Positions 44,290 through 55,722 of a stretch of DNA of 64,000 bases are shown here, one piece after another. Positions within the stretch are counted from its first letter, which is position 1; the number at the start of each line of letters is the position of its first letter. The position numbers and the translations under genes were made by a program. Origin of the DNA: Lycium barbarum (Eukaryota > Streptophyta > Magnoliopsida > Solanales > Solanaceae); NCBI RefSeq assembly GCF_019175385.1, contig NC_083346.1, positions 59,673,821 to 59,737,820 on the forward strand, read 5' to 3'. The notes under the pieces were generated by a model. It did no database searches. It was not told where the DNA came from and saw nothing but the letters and a program-made list of their open reading frames with translations.

Positions 44290-44395
44290 ACTTCCCAGGG
44301 GGGTCACCCATCCCAGAATTGCTCTGGCTTGAGCACGCTTAACCCCGAAACTTTCATGCATTTTGACGCGTTAGGGCTGATATAATTTCATCAAT
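44290..44395 (-). other. 5S rRNA-derived module in element H
   Basis: Minus strand reads ATATCAGCCCTAACGCG..., then GGTTAAGCGTGCTCAAGCCA, then GGGATGGGTGACCCCCCTGG and GAAGT. This follows plant 5S rRNA from roughly position 11 to 105 with nearly conserved spacing. The box-C-like GGATGGGTGACC is intact and the box-A-like GTTAAGCGTGCT is intact; the 5' quarter is diverged and one extra C lies near the end. It is not a functional 5S gene. Cassandra TRIM elements carry 5S sequence in their LTRs; here it is internal, in the same orientation as H. Confidence 0.8.
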
Positions 44396-44686
44396 TGCCC
44401 CGCACGACCTTTATCACGTAATTTTAGGGCCAAACGGTGTCTTAGCAAATTTTTTTGGGAAGTTTTCGTAGCGGGTCCCACTCCGACCCAAAGAGGTCGT
44501 TTGCTCTTCTGGCTATGTGGTTTATCGTTTTAGCCTTCCAAATTCCATATATTCGCCTCCCACATGTATAGATAACTGCCTCAGATATTTTCATTAATTC
44601 GGATTCTTACCCTACTTTTACTGACACACAAAAAGAGAATATCGCATAATATACTGGAATACAGACCTATCATTGCACATATTCAT

Positions 44687-46137
44687 TCAGAAAAAGGTTA
44701 GTAATATACCTGGGTCTGCGTCTGGGGATGCCTCTGGGTCCCGCCGACCAGTCAAAGAGTATATGCGGTTCGAGGGACCGCTAGAATCTGAACCCCCACC
44801 ACGGCCTCTACCGCGGCCCACTGGTGCTGGCATACCTCGCCCCGTGGAGCGCGTGGCCGAAGGGGTAGATGACGAACCAGCAACGGATCTCATCGGCGGT
44901 GCTGCACTACCGGAACCGCCTGCCCACGGACAATCCCGCATAATATGGCCCTGACGGCCGCAAGCAAAACAGGCCCCTGTGGCCCTGAAGCACTCACCTG
45001 GGTGCGATCTTCCACAATACGAACACGGGGGCATAGGTGGCCTAGTCTGACTGGGACCCCTACTCGCCTGAGAACCTGGGGCTCTAGAACTCTGGTCTGC
45101 CCTGGACGGTCCTGCGCCATCAAATCGCTTACTAGCAGACTGTGTGTCCCGGCCTATCGGAGGGAAATACCCACTGGACTGATACTGGGGCTGCCCGCCC
45201 CGAGAATCTCCAGAATACCCCGCTGATCTGGCCCTCTTGGGCCGTCTCCCATCATACTCTCTGCTGGGCCTATCTGCTCGGTGCCGGTTCTCCATCCCCT
45301 GGGCGTAGGCCTGTAGACGGGCGATGTCCATATCTGTCTGCAATGACACCGCCATACAGCCGTCAATCAGGTAACGATCCAACCCCATAACATATCTATG
45401 CATCCGATCTGTCATATCTGCCACCACGGCAGGGGCATACCGGGCAAGGGAATCAAACTCCAAATTATATTCACGAACGCTTCGACCCCTCTGCTGTAGA
45501 TGTAAAAACCGATCAGCTCGCTCCCGTCGTAACTCTGGGGCAGAAAGTGACGGGTGAAAGCAGTCACAAACTGATCCCACGTAGCTGGAGGAGCACCCTC
45601 ACCCCTGGATAACTCCCAAGTCTCATACCAATGCGCGGCAACATCCTGAAGTCTATGCGAAGCCAGCTCAACCGACTCGGTCTCTGAAGCCCTGACCAAG
45701 TCTAAGGCACGCCGCATCCCCCGAATAAAGTCATGGGGGTCCTCATCGGGCTTAGACCCAAAAAACTCTGGAGGGCCACATAATAAGAACTCCCGAACTC
45801 TCAGGCTGTCCCGCCTGTCCTCATCATCATCGTCCCTCCGCCCGCGTCTGCGAGCCTGTCCCGCTACTATCGTGGTCAACAACTGTACAGCCTCCCTCAG
45901 GGTCCTATCCTCCGCCCCTGGCTGAGGAGCTGGGGTCTCAGGGGCGGTTACACGGACCTCTGGAGCTGCTGAAGGTCCTGCTCCAGGCTGTACTAGTGGG
46001 GGTGTAGCAGACCCCTCAGAATGAGGCACAACCTCAGGCAGATCATAGACACGAGCCCGGGTAGCTCGCTGTGCCTGCCTAGTCTCTGCCATCTTCGCCT
46101 TGCCCTTCTGGGCCGCCGTTGCCTTCTTCGGAGGCAT
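44687..46137 (-). pseudogene. gag: Element H gag, one frameshift
   Basis: Starts MPPKKATAAQKGKAKMAETR at 46137. Blocks: REFLLCGPPEFFGSKPDEDP, ASHRLQDVAAHWYETWELSR, FVTAFTRHFLP, then a one-base loss in a CCCC run at about 45541 shifts the frame. It resumes as PELRRERADRFLHLQQRGR, EYNLEFDSLARYAPAVVADM, MHRYVMGLDRYL and an Arg-rich linker. A double zinc knuckle follows (CSYCGRSHPGEC, CFACGRQGHIMRDC, ligands intact), then a Gly/Arg tail, ending just as protease would begin. It would form particles and bind RNA. With one indel in a homopolymer, an intact sibling copy or a sequencing error are both possible. Confidence 0.93.
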
Positions 46138-46245
46138 CACTGCAAACACAACAACGGGTCAGATCAGAATGACCCTAATAGCACAGCTCTATCGCACGAT
46201 CTAAGATTCCAAAGACAGCAACATCCTAAATGCCCTGTAGCCTCC

Positions 46246-46281
46246 TGTTTATAGATGTGGTGCACAACACATCGATAAACA
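46246..46281 (-). other. Leader stem-loop with GTGCAC palindromic loop (element H)
   Basis: A 14-bp stem with one mismatch encloses TTGTGCAC (palindrome at 46260-46265). Relative to A, a G-C stem pair is replaced by A-T on both arms (GGTGTG/CACACC against GATGTG/CACATC), a compensatory change. Confidence 0.78.
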
Positions 46282-46324
46282 AGACTCTACTAGACACGGC
46301 CTGTAGACATTCCGAGGACAAACT

Positions 46325-46336
46325 GCTCTGATACCA
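46325..46336 (-). other. Primer-binding site of element H
   Basis: Minus-strand TGGTATCAGAGC, four bases inside the 5' LTR end. Initiator tRNA-Met type. Confidence 0.97.
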
Positions 46337-46340
46337 CTTT

Positions 46341-49300
46341 TGTCACGACCCAACCCCGTGGGCCGCGACTGGTGCCCTACTTAGGCACCCCAAACAGACT
46401 CACAGCCAGATCATCGTATTCAGACTCATTCAAACTCAACATACGTTATTTGAACTGAAAATGAACAACAGACGCCAGACACAAACATTTATCGAACACT
46501 TATCTTAAGCGGTCGCCCGTTCAAATTAGTCAAATCAAAATCAGAAAGGTGGCGGAATATACGTCGCGCAAATGCACACACACACATCAGAAAGGGGGCG
46601 GAATGTACATCGCCCAAATGCACACACACGTACAAACTCAGGGGCCCTCTTGGCCATAGTAGCGTACGGGCCGCTTAAGAAAGCACAACAGATTCACATA
46701 CAAACACACCGGACCCACGACCCACAAATGTGACTACAGGCCTCTAAACAAAACAAAACATACGAACATATGACGGGACAGGGCCCCGCCGTACCCACAC
46801 ATCCACAAATGTACAGAATACCCACACAACAAAAGGTATGTACCAAAAGTTAGGCTCCGGATCAAAGGGAGCTCTCCAACACAACAGAATGAGTAGCCTA
46901 AACCGGAGGACCACCCAAACGAGCTTCTGTACCTGCGGGCATGAAACAAAGCCCCCGAAGAACCGGGGGTCAGTACGGGAGAAGTACTGAGTATGTAAAG
47001 CAGATAGTACAGAAATCACAAACACAACTGGAGTCAGAAGAAACAAACACAAACGTCAAAGTAGCAAAGCAAACCTGTGCGGAAGGCAAATGTACAAATG
47101 CAAATGAAATCATGTATAGGGTTTAGGAACGTGGTCACCCCCGACGCTGGTGCCACAACACATCATAACTCCAGAAGTTTTCAAATCTCCGTACAGTCTC
47201 CAGACACATCATATCACACACTTATCACATCGTCAGAACATATCAAATGCCATATCACATCATAACTCCATAGACGGTGACCGGCCCTATGGCGAGGCCT
47301 CAGAAACCGTATCACATCATAACTTCCGAATATGGTATAGCGCGCACGATCACAAAGCCGGCCCGGGTACCGACGAACGAATTCATAGTGGATGGCACGA
47401 ACGGAGTAGTGCAGAAACCATATGCATATTAAAAGTAAGTTACCGGACTCGACATATAGTTACATATAGGGATATACCGACGCCAGAGGGCTCGGAGTAG
47501 AAGTCAGGTCGATCAAAATTAATGTATGGAAGTCGCGAAGTTTCAGACTGCAGAACCTTTGGAAAAACCATTCACGGATCATTTTCCGAACATCTAACAT
47601 CATTCATAGTGCAAAACGTTCCATGACGATATAGAAATTTTCAAACGAACCTTTGAGTCACAGACAAATGATTACTTTTCATATCGAACGAAAACAAACC
47701 AAACAAGTCGAATAAGGGAAACCTCGGGGCTTGCGGGCCCACCTCAAGTCAAATTGAGGCGGCAGACACAAATCACTGACTCTAGGCTCCATAGAGCCAT
47801 CTACGAAGGTTTCGGAGAGTTTCGGACACAACGGCAAAAGTTATGAAGGTTCGAACATTCTTTCAACCAAATACAACGAATAGGGTTCAATTGCGCTGAA
47901 TGAATAGTATCCAAACTTGAATCTAACTTTCCAAGAGCAGAGTTATCCCCGAGGGTCCGATCTTAACCTAGTATGACTAGGACATGCCAAAAGAAGGATA
48001 GGTAGGCTTTACATACCTGGATGGCGCCTTACGCTCGTCAAATCTCAATTCCCGTTTCGTCCGAAAACTGCAAATGGTCACTTTTACCAGTTACTATTCA
48101 TGAAAGTTAACATTTTAATCTTTGGGCTATACTTGGCTACCGAAATTTCGGCAGCATTTCCCCTATAAATCTAACATCCCCGAGACTTAGCTCGGCTCAG
48201 AATACAACCACAACAACAACCTAAACATCATCAAACAACAAAACCCATAATCAAACCACTCTAGTTTCAAAATTCTACCTTACTACACAAGTTGGCAATT
48301 CTTGATTCAAACTTCAAAATTCCAAATCTATTTCCACATTAATGTATTCACTCACTCATTCACAATTATTCAAACACATCCCGAATATATTCCAAACCAT
48401 ATACAAAGTTCTCCAAGATTCATTACTTTCCATATTTCATCCAACCATCGAAAGTCACGACGGACGTCCTAACTTGCATTATTTCATTCCGAATTCATTC
48501 ACATCAACCATAAGCCATATTTAAGGTCTCTAGCATCATAGATATACAGTGATATACACAAATATACCAAGGGTATATACTTTCCGATAATGTTCCGAAA
48601 TCATTTTCTAACACCAATTAGATTCGTTAATCATTCATCTACGTTATGAAGGTCACAACGACGCAACTAACGAACTAACAAATCAATTTCACATTGTCTC
48701 CTACTCTACTCAAGTCACGGCCAACTACACTCTTTCACACACACACACGCCATGCATCTTCACCCAAAATCCCATAATTTTCATGAAATTCTAATCACTA
48801 TCACATTCATACAAGTTCCATAACTCAAAAGTGACAAAGTTCATACCTTTACTTGAAAATCCGACTTGTCGCAAACGTGATTCTTCAGCCAAATAAATTG
48901 TATCACGTCGGAGAGGGTCTTGAGTGCTTCACAACCATGCAAAAATCAAGATTTTTGGATCAAACACAAGGCTTGGGAATTATTTCTTTCTCCCATTTTT
49001 CTACACGGCCGAATGGGGTTTTTGTTGAAGTCAAAGATGAAATGTGATTTTTCTTGATAAGTTTAAGTATTGAATTGATATATATCCAAATATGGAGGTC
49101 ATGTGCATAGCACATGATTTTAAAATTGGGTTTGGGCCTCTCCAATGGCCGGCCATCCCCACTCTTTGGGCCTCAGTTTTGTATTGTCCAATCTTGGCCC
49201 AATGCATAAAACGTCCCGCTTTTGTAATTCCCGAAACTAATTTCCAAAATTCCAAATTTACCCTCGGCCTTCCCCGATGTCTTGACATTAATAATTCCAT

Positions 49301-49404
49301 AACCAACATAGCCATATTCACCAAAATCAAAATATTTCCTCATAAGACACCAATCTTAATTATTTCTCGATTTTTTTCACTTACACGAGACACGGGACAT
49401 GACA
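46341..49404 (-). repeat. Element H 5' LTR
   Basis: TGTCACGACCC...GGGACATGACA on the plus strand, 3064 bp. On the minus strand it has CCAG|GTATGTAAAG at 48019-48008 and acceptor-like GCCCGCAG|G near 46933, with the hairpin block just before the acceptor. Confidence 0.95.
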
Positions 49405-49700
49405 CAACCATTACATAACTTAGAACAAGCTCTTACTATTGTTGGGCACAATATCCTTTGCGCGTCAATCTACAATGGAAAATAATAACACTTGCTTCAA
49501 GCAACGAATGATACAACACTCATTTATCGAGTGACAAGTTCGTTCTAAAATAAAACCCTCGTTTCTTTCACCAACGAATGATACAACCCTTGTTTCATTC
49601 ACCACCTTCAAGGTCACAACATCAACAATAACATGCAACCATTAATCCATTGTTAAGGTTCTCTTTTACGCGGGTTAAGGCATAAAAGTTACTACGAGGT
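49405..49700 (-). repeat. Element E 3' LTR, piece 4
   Basis: It begins with the CAACC duplication of H and continues unique E-LTR sequence, with a duplicated CAACGAATGATACAAC motif at about 49502 and 49572. No second copy is available in the window because the 5' LTR is cut off, so the assignment is by position. Confidence 0.6.
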
Positions 49701-52700
49701 TGTTGGTGCTCTAATTGGATTTTTAGTATTTTTAGAGTCGCCACCTAATTTATTTATGGTAAACTAGAAAAACTGGGTTTAAATAGTTTTTTCAAATGAG
49801 AGAAAAAAGTCTCTTGGGCCAAAGTTCGAGGTAAGGGTTCTGGTGATCCCTTAGGGAAGGTTTTACGCATCCTAGTATTAAAGATCCGTAGAGTACGTTT
49901 GACCTACGAGCTTCAATGTGTGATTAATGTATTTATTCGTTTAAAAGTGTTTAGTTTTTCGAAAAAAATGTCATTCTTATTCATATCATAATTTCAAGAA
50001 AAAATTTGGCAAAAAGTCACTTGATAAAAAGGGGCTTTTGGTTTAGAAAATCCGGGTAAGTGTTCTCACTTTGTTGCCGGACTAGGACACACTCAGACTT
50101 CTCCCGAGTGGAGTTGCTACTACCCTAGTCCTAACAAAATGGGTCTATTACCTATGGGTTTTATTATATATATATATAAACGAGTCCATTGAATTAGGTC
50201 CATTTTAATCATTCAAGCCCATAAGTCAATAACATTTCAGGGTCCAAGTTCATCTCACCATCATAACCAGTCCAAATGCAGTCCAAAACAGTTTTAATAC
50301 AATCCCAGTTGATGTGGGCTTGCAGGCCCAAAGAGGTCCATAATCCCATTTCCAGAATTTATCCAAGCCCAAAAAATCTATTTTCCATCTCATAAGATTG
50401 TCCAAGTCTTCCATTTACAAATTCATTTTAAGTCCCATAAATTGTTCTGTTGGCATACCAAAATGCTAATTTTGAAATCAAATTCAGTTTTTAGCTTTGT
50501 CTCCCGCCAAACAACTTTGTCATTTTTATCTCGGGTTTAAAGCCCAAACTTGTTACTTAATATTTTTGAAAATCCTTTTTGCATTGATCCAGTTTTAGAC
50601 TTAACTAAAACTCCATTTCTATCACATACTTAGCCGTAATACTATAACGAGTTTTTTTTAACTATAAATCAAACCAAGTTTTGATTTTTCGCAAAGAAAA
50701 GTTGATCATTACCTGAGTTTGAAAATAGTTTGATGATTTCCGAAAAATACTATGTGTTTTTCCTAAGTTCTAGCATGCACAAAGGTTTCAGTATACTATA
50801 GACTTGTTTACATAAACAATACATATACAACATAAATATACATATAAATAAAGAGAGATAGAGGAACAATAATTTTGTTTGGTGGGAATACCAAAGCCCA
50901 CCAATAACCATTTTCACCCATGGTTGGGCCTTCAATATATTTAATTCCCTTATTTGGTTTTCTCGGACTCGATAGAAGAATGAGGTTGGGCCTCTGGCCC
51001 AACATGGTTTAATGCAAGCGACGGCCCAAGTGGCCTGAGGTTGAATCACATGGAGCACAAAAAAAGAAAAGGATGAGCATATGTCTACGACCTATGTGTT
51101 AAAGAAAAGCTTATAATCCATACTTAAGTAATTTAGTTACACTAACGAAAAACTAACAAGAAAGTAGTGCAAAACAAAAGAAAAGAGAAAATAACTCTTA
51201 GGCCCAATTTCAATAATGTAAGCACGGTCTAGACCCAGGCAATTTATTCAAAGTCTACAAACTAACCCAAATCACAAATCAAGATATGGCATGAGAGGCA
51301 AACTCGACCCAAACAAATTCTAAAGAAAATTGGGCCCAATAAGACACAAGGACTAGACTCAACAATAGAGAAATTTAATATTTAGAGATTTGACAGTTAA
51401 AGCATTTCTTATAAGTGATATACCCATGATATACCTAGTATACCAAACTTCTACATATGTAGCATATGCACGGTTTGAATATATGAGGTATACATGGGTA
51501 TATTCTGGTATATCATGATGAAGAAACCAACTTATTTAAGGCACTGACACAACACATGAACACACAAGATTTCAGGGCAGTTTTGAGGTTATTTGAATGC
51601 CCATTCACAAGGAAAAAAACACACAAAGGAAACAGACCCCAATACCATATAAACTGGAAGCTCATATAATCGAAAAATAATACCCAGAGAGATGAAGTGC
51701 TGTAAAATCAGTTTAGACCTTAAAAGAACAACTCAATACCTGTTTTAATTGTTTTAAAACTTTGGAAGGTCCCATGGAATGTGGACTTCCATGTGGGAAC
51801 CCCAGCAACTCAGAAAATAGACATAGGGACTAAGTTAGCTAGAAACTCCAAGTCCTCTATCGTTCTTCTAAGTCCTAGGTAAGTCAAACTCATAGTTGTC
51901 CACATTTCAAGTGCCATCCTCCTTACGTACACCTTTCAACACTTAAAGAAGTCATAGACCCAACACTTAGCACCTAAATACAGATTCAGACCTCTGATTC
52001 ACAAAGGAAACCAACACACAGAGACAAAATAAAGCAACTACTAGGTTATTGCAAACAAACTGGATCCTTATCAACATATTTAACTCTTTTCATTATAAAA
52101 CCCAGATCCTAATCTCTTAGTTCATAAAAGATTTCAAATGTTTCATAGTTAGGGTAGTTGTCAACAAATGGTTTTCAAGCAAAAGGATTCAGTTCAACAA
52201 AAATATTAAATTTCCTTATACTTAAGCATACAGGACATCATTTCCATTTTTAGGCAGATTTAGTTTCAAAAGGTATTTTACAGGACAACCTAAAGGTTTA
52301 CTGTGATTCAGAGTACCAAATAACATTAAGCAATACAAAGCAAAGACCTAGTTGACAGAACTGTGGACTTAATATTTATTTATAAGAGGAAAAAAACACA
52401 TATGACATTTTTAGAATAGTGTTGCAACCTTGATCTGATGACATGAATTCAAAGAGTACACAATCCAAAACAAACACGATTCTTTAGTCCCACAAAAAGT
52501 GAACATGTACACAACAACCTTTAAAGAATTCGTCAACTGTATAACAAAGATCATGAGCCCATCAAAAAGGTTTAGGAAAAAGAAACAAAGACATAATCCA
52601 TCAACATAAGCTAGATGACCTTAGAACACATGTAAGTCTCTAAATTATTATCAGTTTCAACCCCAAATGAACAAGTAAACTAACTCCACATATTAACCAA

Positions 52701-54557
52701 AGAGTAATGATCATAGACAAGGCAAGTACTCAGTCATGGTTAATATATTATACAACTAGTTTGAACAGGTGGACATCTTGATAGGGCCAATTAGAGATTT
52801 CATATTTTATTCTAATCTTACTTAAGCAAAACAGGATTGATACAAGTATAAGCAATCAATCTAGTTTTAATACCTAAGTAATTAAACTAAACTAATTTAA
52901 ATGACATGATTAACATTCAAACAACCCTAAATTAAAGCTAAAGACAAAAATTAAACTAACTACATAGAAACTAAATCATACAACAACAAACAAATACAAT
53001 ACAATACTATATAAAAAAACATAACTAAAGGAAAAAAGAATACTTTTTGAAGTGCAGCCAGTCGTCGAGAATAAACTTGGAAGATATTTCTCCCAAACCG
53101 CAATTTGCTCAAGGCCACACCAACAAGAAAAAAGAGGAAATATTTAAAACTTAACTTAACTCGGGATCATCAAAGCTTTAAAGCAAATATGCCAAAAACA
53201 TAAGTGCTCCGAGTTTTTATGTGAACATGGATGATATTTCGATGTTCGTCCCCTCAAATGGTAGAATTGGGGATCTTTATACAGAACCCCAAAATTTCTC
53301 AAACCATAATCCATAAACGATGTGGGAGTATAACAAATCTGAGGTTTTCTTCTCAATACCACATCCAATGGCTAGGAAACAAATCACTAACGATTTAACG
53401 GTCAGATTCGACCTACGCGAGGTCAATCCGAGTGGTTCTTGAAGAACCAATAAAAATCGCAAATTCAAATCACAACAAAATAAAAACCATTACGGTTTTA
53501 CTCAGTTCTAGCCGTTGTAACATAGAAAAAGCATAAAGGGGTGGGGTAATACCTTGTTTGGGGTTGTGTTTGGTGAAAATGGTTAAAGCATTTAATGCTT
53601 TGCTCCATTAGGCCATACCAGACCTAGAGAAAGCACTGTACTCCTTCCATGTTGTAAAAAATGGCGATGATGATAAGAAGGGAGAGAAGGAAAGGGGTTG
53701 TGGCGCCTAGGGTTTCGTATGAAACCCTGGGTTGAAACAAATAACCCCTTAAGGAGTCCGTTTGGCTTAGGACACACACATATATACTTGTATCAAATGG
53801 GCCGGGTCTGGCCCTGTATTGGGCTGGACTCGGCTAAACTAAAATGAAAATAAAGGGGCAGCCCACCTGATACACGTGTATACCTGATATACACATGTGT
53901 ATATCTGCGTATATGTGTATATGAAGGGTCACATATGCAATAAGTTTTAATAAGTAGCCAAATTTAAATAATGTCCCTCAGTTGGACATTTAAATTAGGA
54001 CCACATTTAAACTAATTGGCCAATTAAAAAGCTAATTTTGTAAAAGTGACCTTAATTGAATTAAGCCATGAAATTGGATATTTCAATTATTGCCGTAATT
54101 GGCTAACAATTGATCATTTCAATTATAGCCACTATTAGCCACTTAATAAGCAATTTATGGGATTAGCCATAATCAAATACCCAACTAATTATCATAAAGT
54201 GCCAAATTAAGAATTGAGTGGTAAAAATGATTAATTCATTTAATTAATCAGATTCCTTGAACTGAACAGGGTAAAATATTTGACAGTTGATTTCTGATAA
54301 TTCAAACAAATAAATAATTATTTTAAACTATTTCCTTGATTAAATTTAGCAAATATATCATAATTGTTGCAAATGAATTTCCAAATGATTTGTAACATTA
54401 TAGAAATTATTTTACCAAATAAGCATGGTAAAATATTGTTTAAATAATTTTATAAAATTATTTTGACTTCTAAAAATACATATTTCATTCCGTTTAATAT
54501 TCAAGGACTCTGGGTAATTAAAATAAATAATGGGACATCAAACATTAGGTGTCAACC
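49701..54557 (-). mobile_element. Block G: Tat/Ogre-type LTR-like insertion in E's 3' LTR
   Basis: The plus strand starts TGTTGGTGCTCTAATTGGAT...TTTTTAGAGTCGCCACC and ends ATTAGGTGTCAACC. On the minus strand the start (GGTTGACACCTAATGT) and the near-end GGTGGCGACTCTAAAA resemble Ogre/Tat LTR ends as I know them. No gag or pol blocks, PBS or PPT are visible in 4.9 kb, so a solo or truncated long LTR is likeliest. The flanking 5 bp (GAGGT, TCATG) do not match, so the boundaries or mechanism are uncertain. Sequence around 53530-53720 (GGTATTACCCC on minus after CAAACAAG) looks like a leader exon/intron edge. Confidence 0.55.
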
Positions 54558-55707
54558 TCATGATATCCAGCACTTCAACAACACAAAAAAATAGCCCAAC
54601 AAAACAGTACAACATCTAACTAAGGGAAATATATACAACATCGAATGAGAAGCTCGACTCGTAACCGTCATAACACTTCTCTGCGCTTTTCCTTCCTTAA
54701 ACTTGACATAACAAAAACAACAAAAACAACATAATTAAGATATTAAATGAAATTCCATCCCTATAATACAACAAGAACATCCTCAAAATAGTTTAACATA
54801 GTACAACATCTCAAATCCGATTTCCGACTTTTGTTTCACAAGTTCTAAACTAAACAATATAGCTATGACCCAAATGATATCAACTACAAGAAGAGAAGGA
54901 GGATATTACATTAAAATAGTAAGGAAAACCCAAATCCAAGCTTAATTAACCTTGAAGAAACCCTCCAAACATATCCAACAAGAGAACACAAGTTCTACTA
55001 GCACCACGGGATTTTCGACGCAAGATTTACGTTATTTTCTTGTGGATCTTCTCATGAATGGTTGGAGATCTCTTAGAGAGCATTTCGGGTGTTTGGGAAC
55101 TGGTTCGGGTGAAATATGATGAAGTAACAAAGATGAAAGGCTTAAATAGCCTTAAAAGGTCGGCCACTGCTTCAAGGGGTGCCAGGGGCTGCCTGAACAG
55201 TCTGGCTACCCCGACGTTATATCCACAAAAGGTTCAATATGTTTGAAATTAGACTTGTAGACCTTTGATATGGTGGGTAGGTCATCCTGTAACCGTAGGT
55301 ACATTCGGGAAAAAGCTGAGTGACATCTGAGCTAAATTTCAGTAAACTTATGAACGTAACTTGCGATAACTTTTGCCGACTTTTATTTTAGAACTTGCTT
55401 GACTTCAACACTTAACATACGACTATTATACGATTAAAATAACTAATAACACAACCTTCTTAGAATGTTAAGCACTCCTAGTATTACCCCAAAAGCATGA
55501 TATCGGCCGGTATCTCCAATGTAAGGTCCATAAGTCGGTCCATAAGTCAGTCGAAACTTATTGTTTTTATCTACTTAACCTCTAACCCTTCCAATACCTT
55601 CTAAGAAGGTTTTTAAACATTTATAACCTTCAATATAACCTTGTTCTCCAAGCTTACATCGACTAACTCACTACACAACTTAACATACAAACATACAGGA
55701 TGTAATA
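54558..55707 (-). repeat. Element E 3' LTR, piece 5 (5'-most on the minus strand)
   Basis: It ends on the plus strand in GGATGTAATA, i.e. the minus-strand LTR start TATTACATCC, with the initial TG changed to TA, directly before the PPT. There are no coding blocks; the 62-codon open frame at 55058-55246 has no recognisable motif. Confidence 0.7.
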
Positions 55708-55722
55708 TCCTCCCCCCTTTTG
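55708..55722 (-). other. Polypurine tract of element E
   Basis: Minus strand AAAAGGGGGGAGGA, preceded by TTCGACGATGAATGTTCC, the decayed form of the AACATTCGAGGACGAATGTT box seen in C, D and H. Confidence 0.85.

Larger units (their letters stand above)
39769..49404 (-). mobile_element. Element H: young gag-only LTR retrotransposon (TR-GAG-like)
   Basis: A complete 9636-bp insertion flanked by a perfect 5-bp duplication CAACC (39764-39768 and 49405-49409). The two LTRs are both 3064 bp with roughly two dozen differences by eye, so it is recent. The 3.5 kb interior has PBS, leader hairpin, gag with zinc knuckles, a 5S-like module, a 41-bp minisatellite and PPT, but no protease, RT, RNase H or integrase. 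This matches the plant TR-GAG class, which needs enzymes supplied in trans. Protease homology stops at its start, about 44690. Confidence 0.95.

Noticed and set aside
44290..44395. A genuine 5S rRNA gene
   Set aside because: The 5' quarter is strongly diverged, there is an extra base near the end and no tandem array; it lies inside a retrotransposon interior. Kept as a 5S-derived module.
49696..54562. Block G as a clean solo LTR with TSD
   Set aside because: The flanking five bases do not match and the last base deviates from the expected CA end; reported only as LTR-like.
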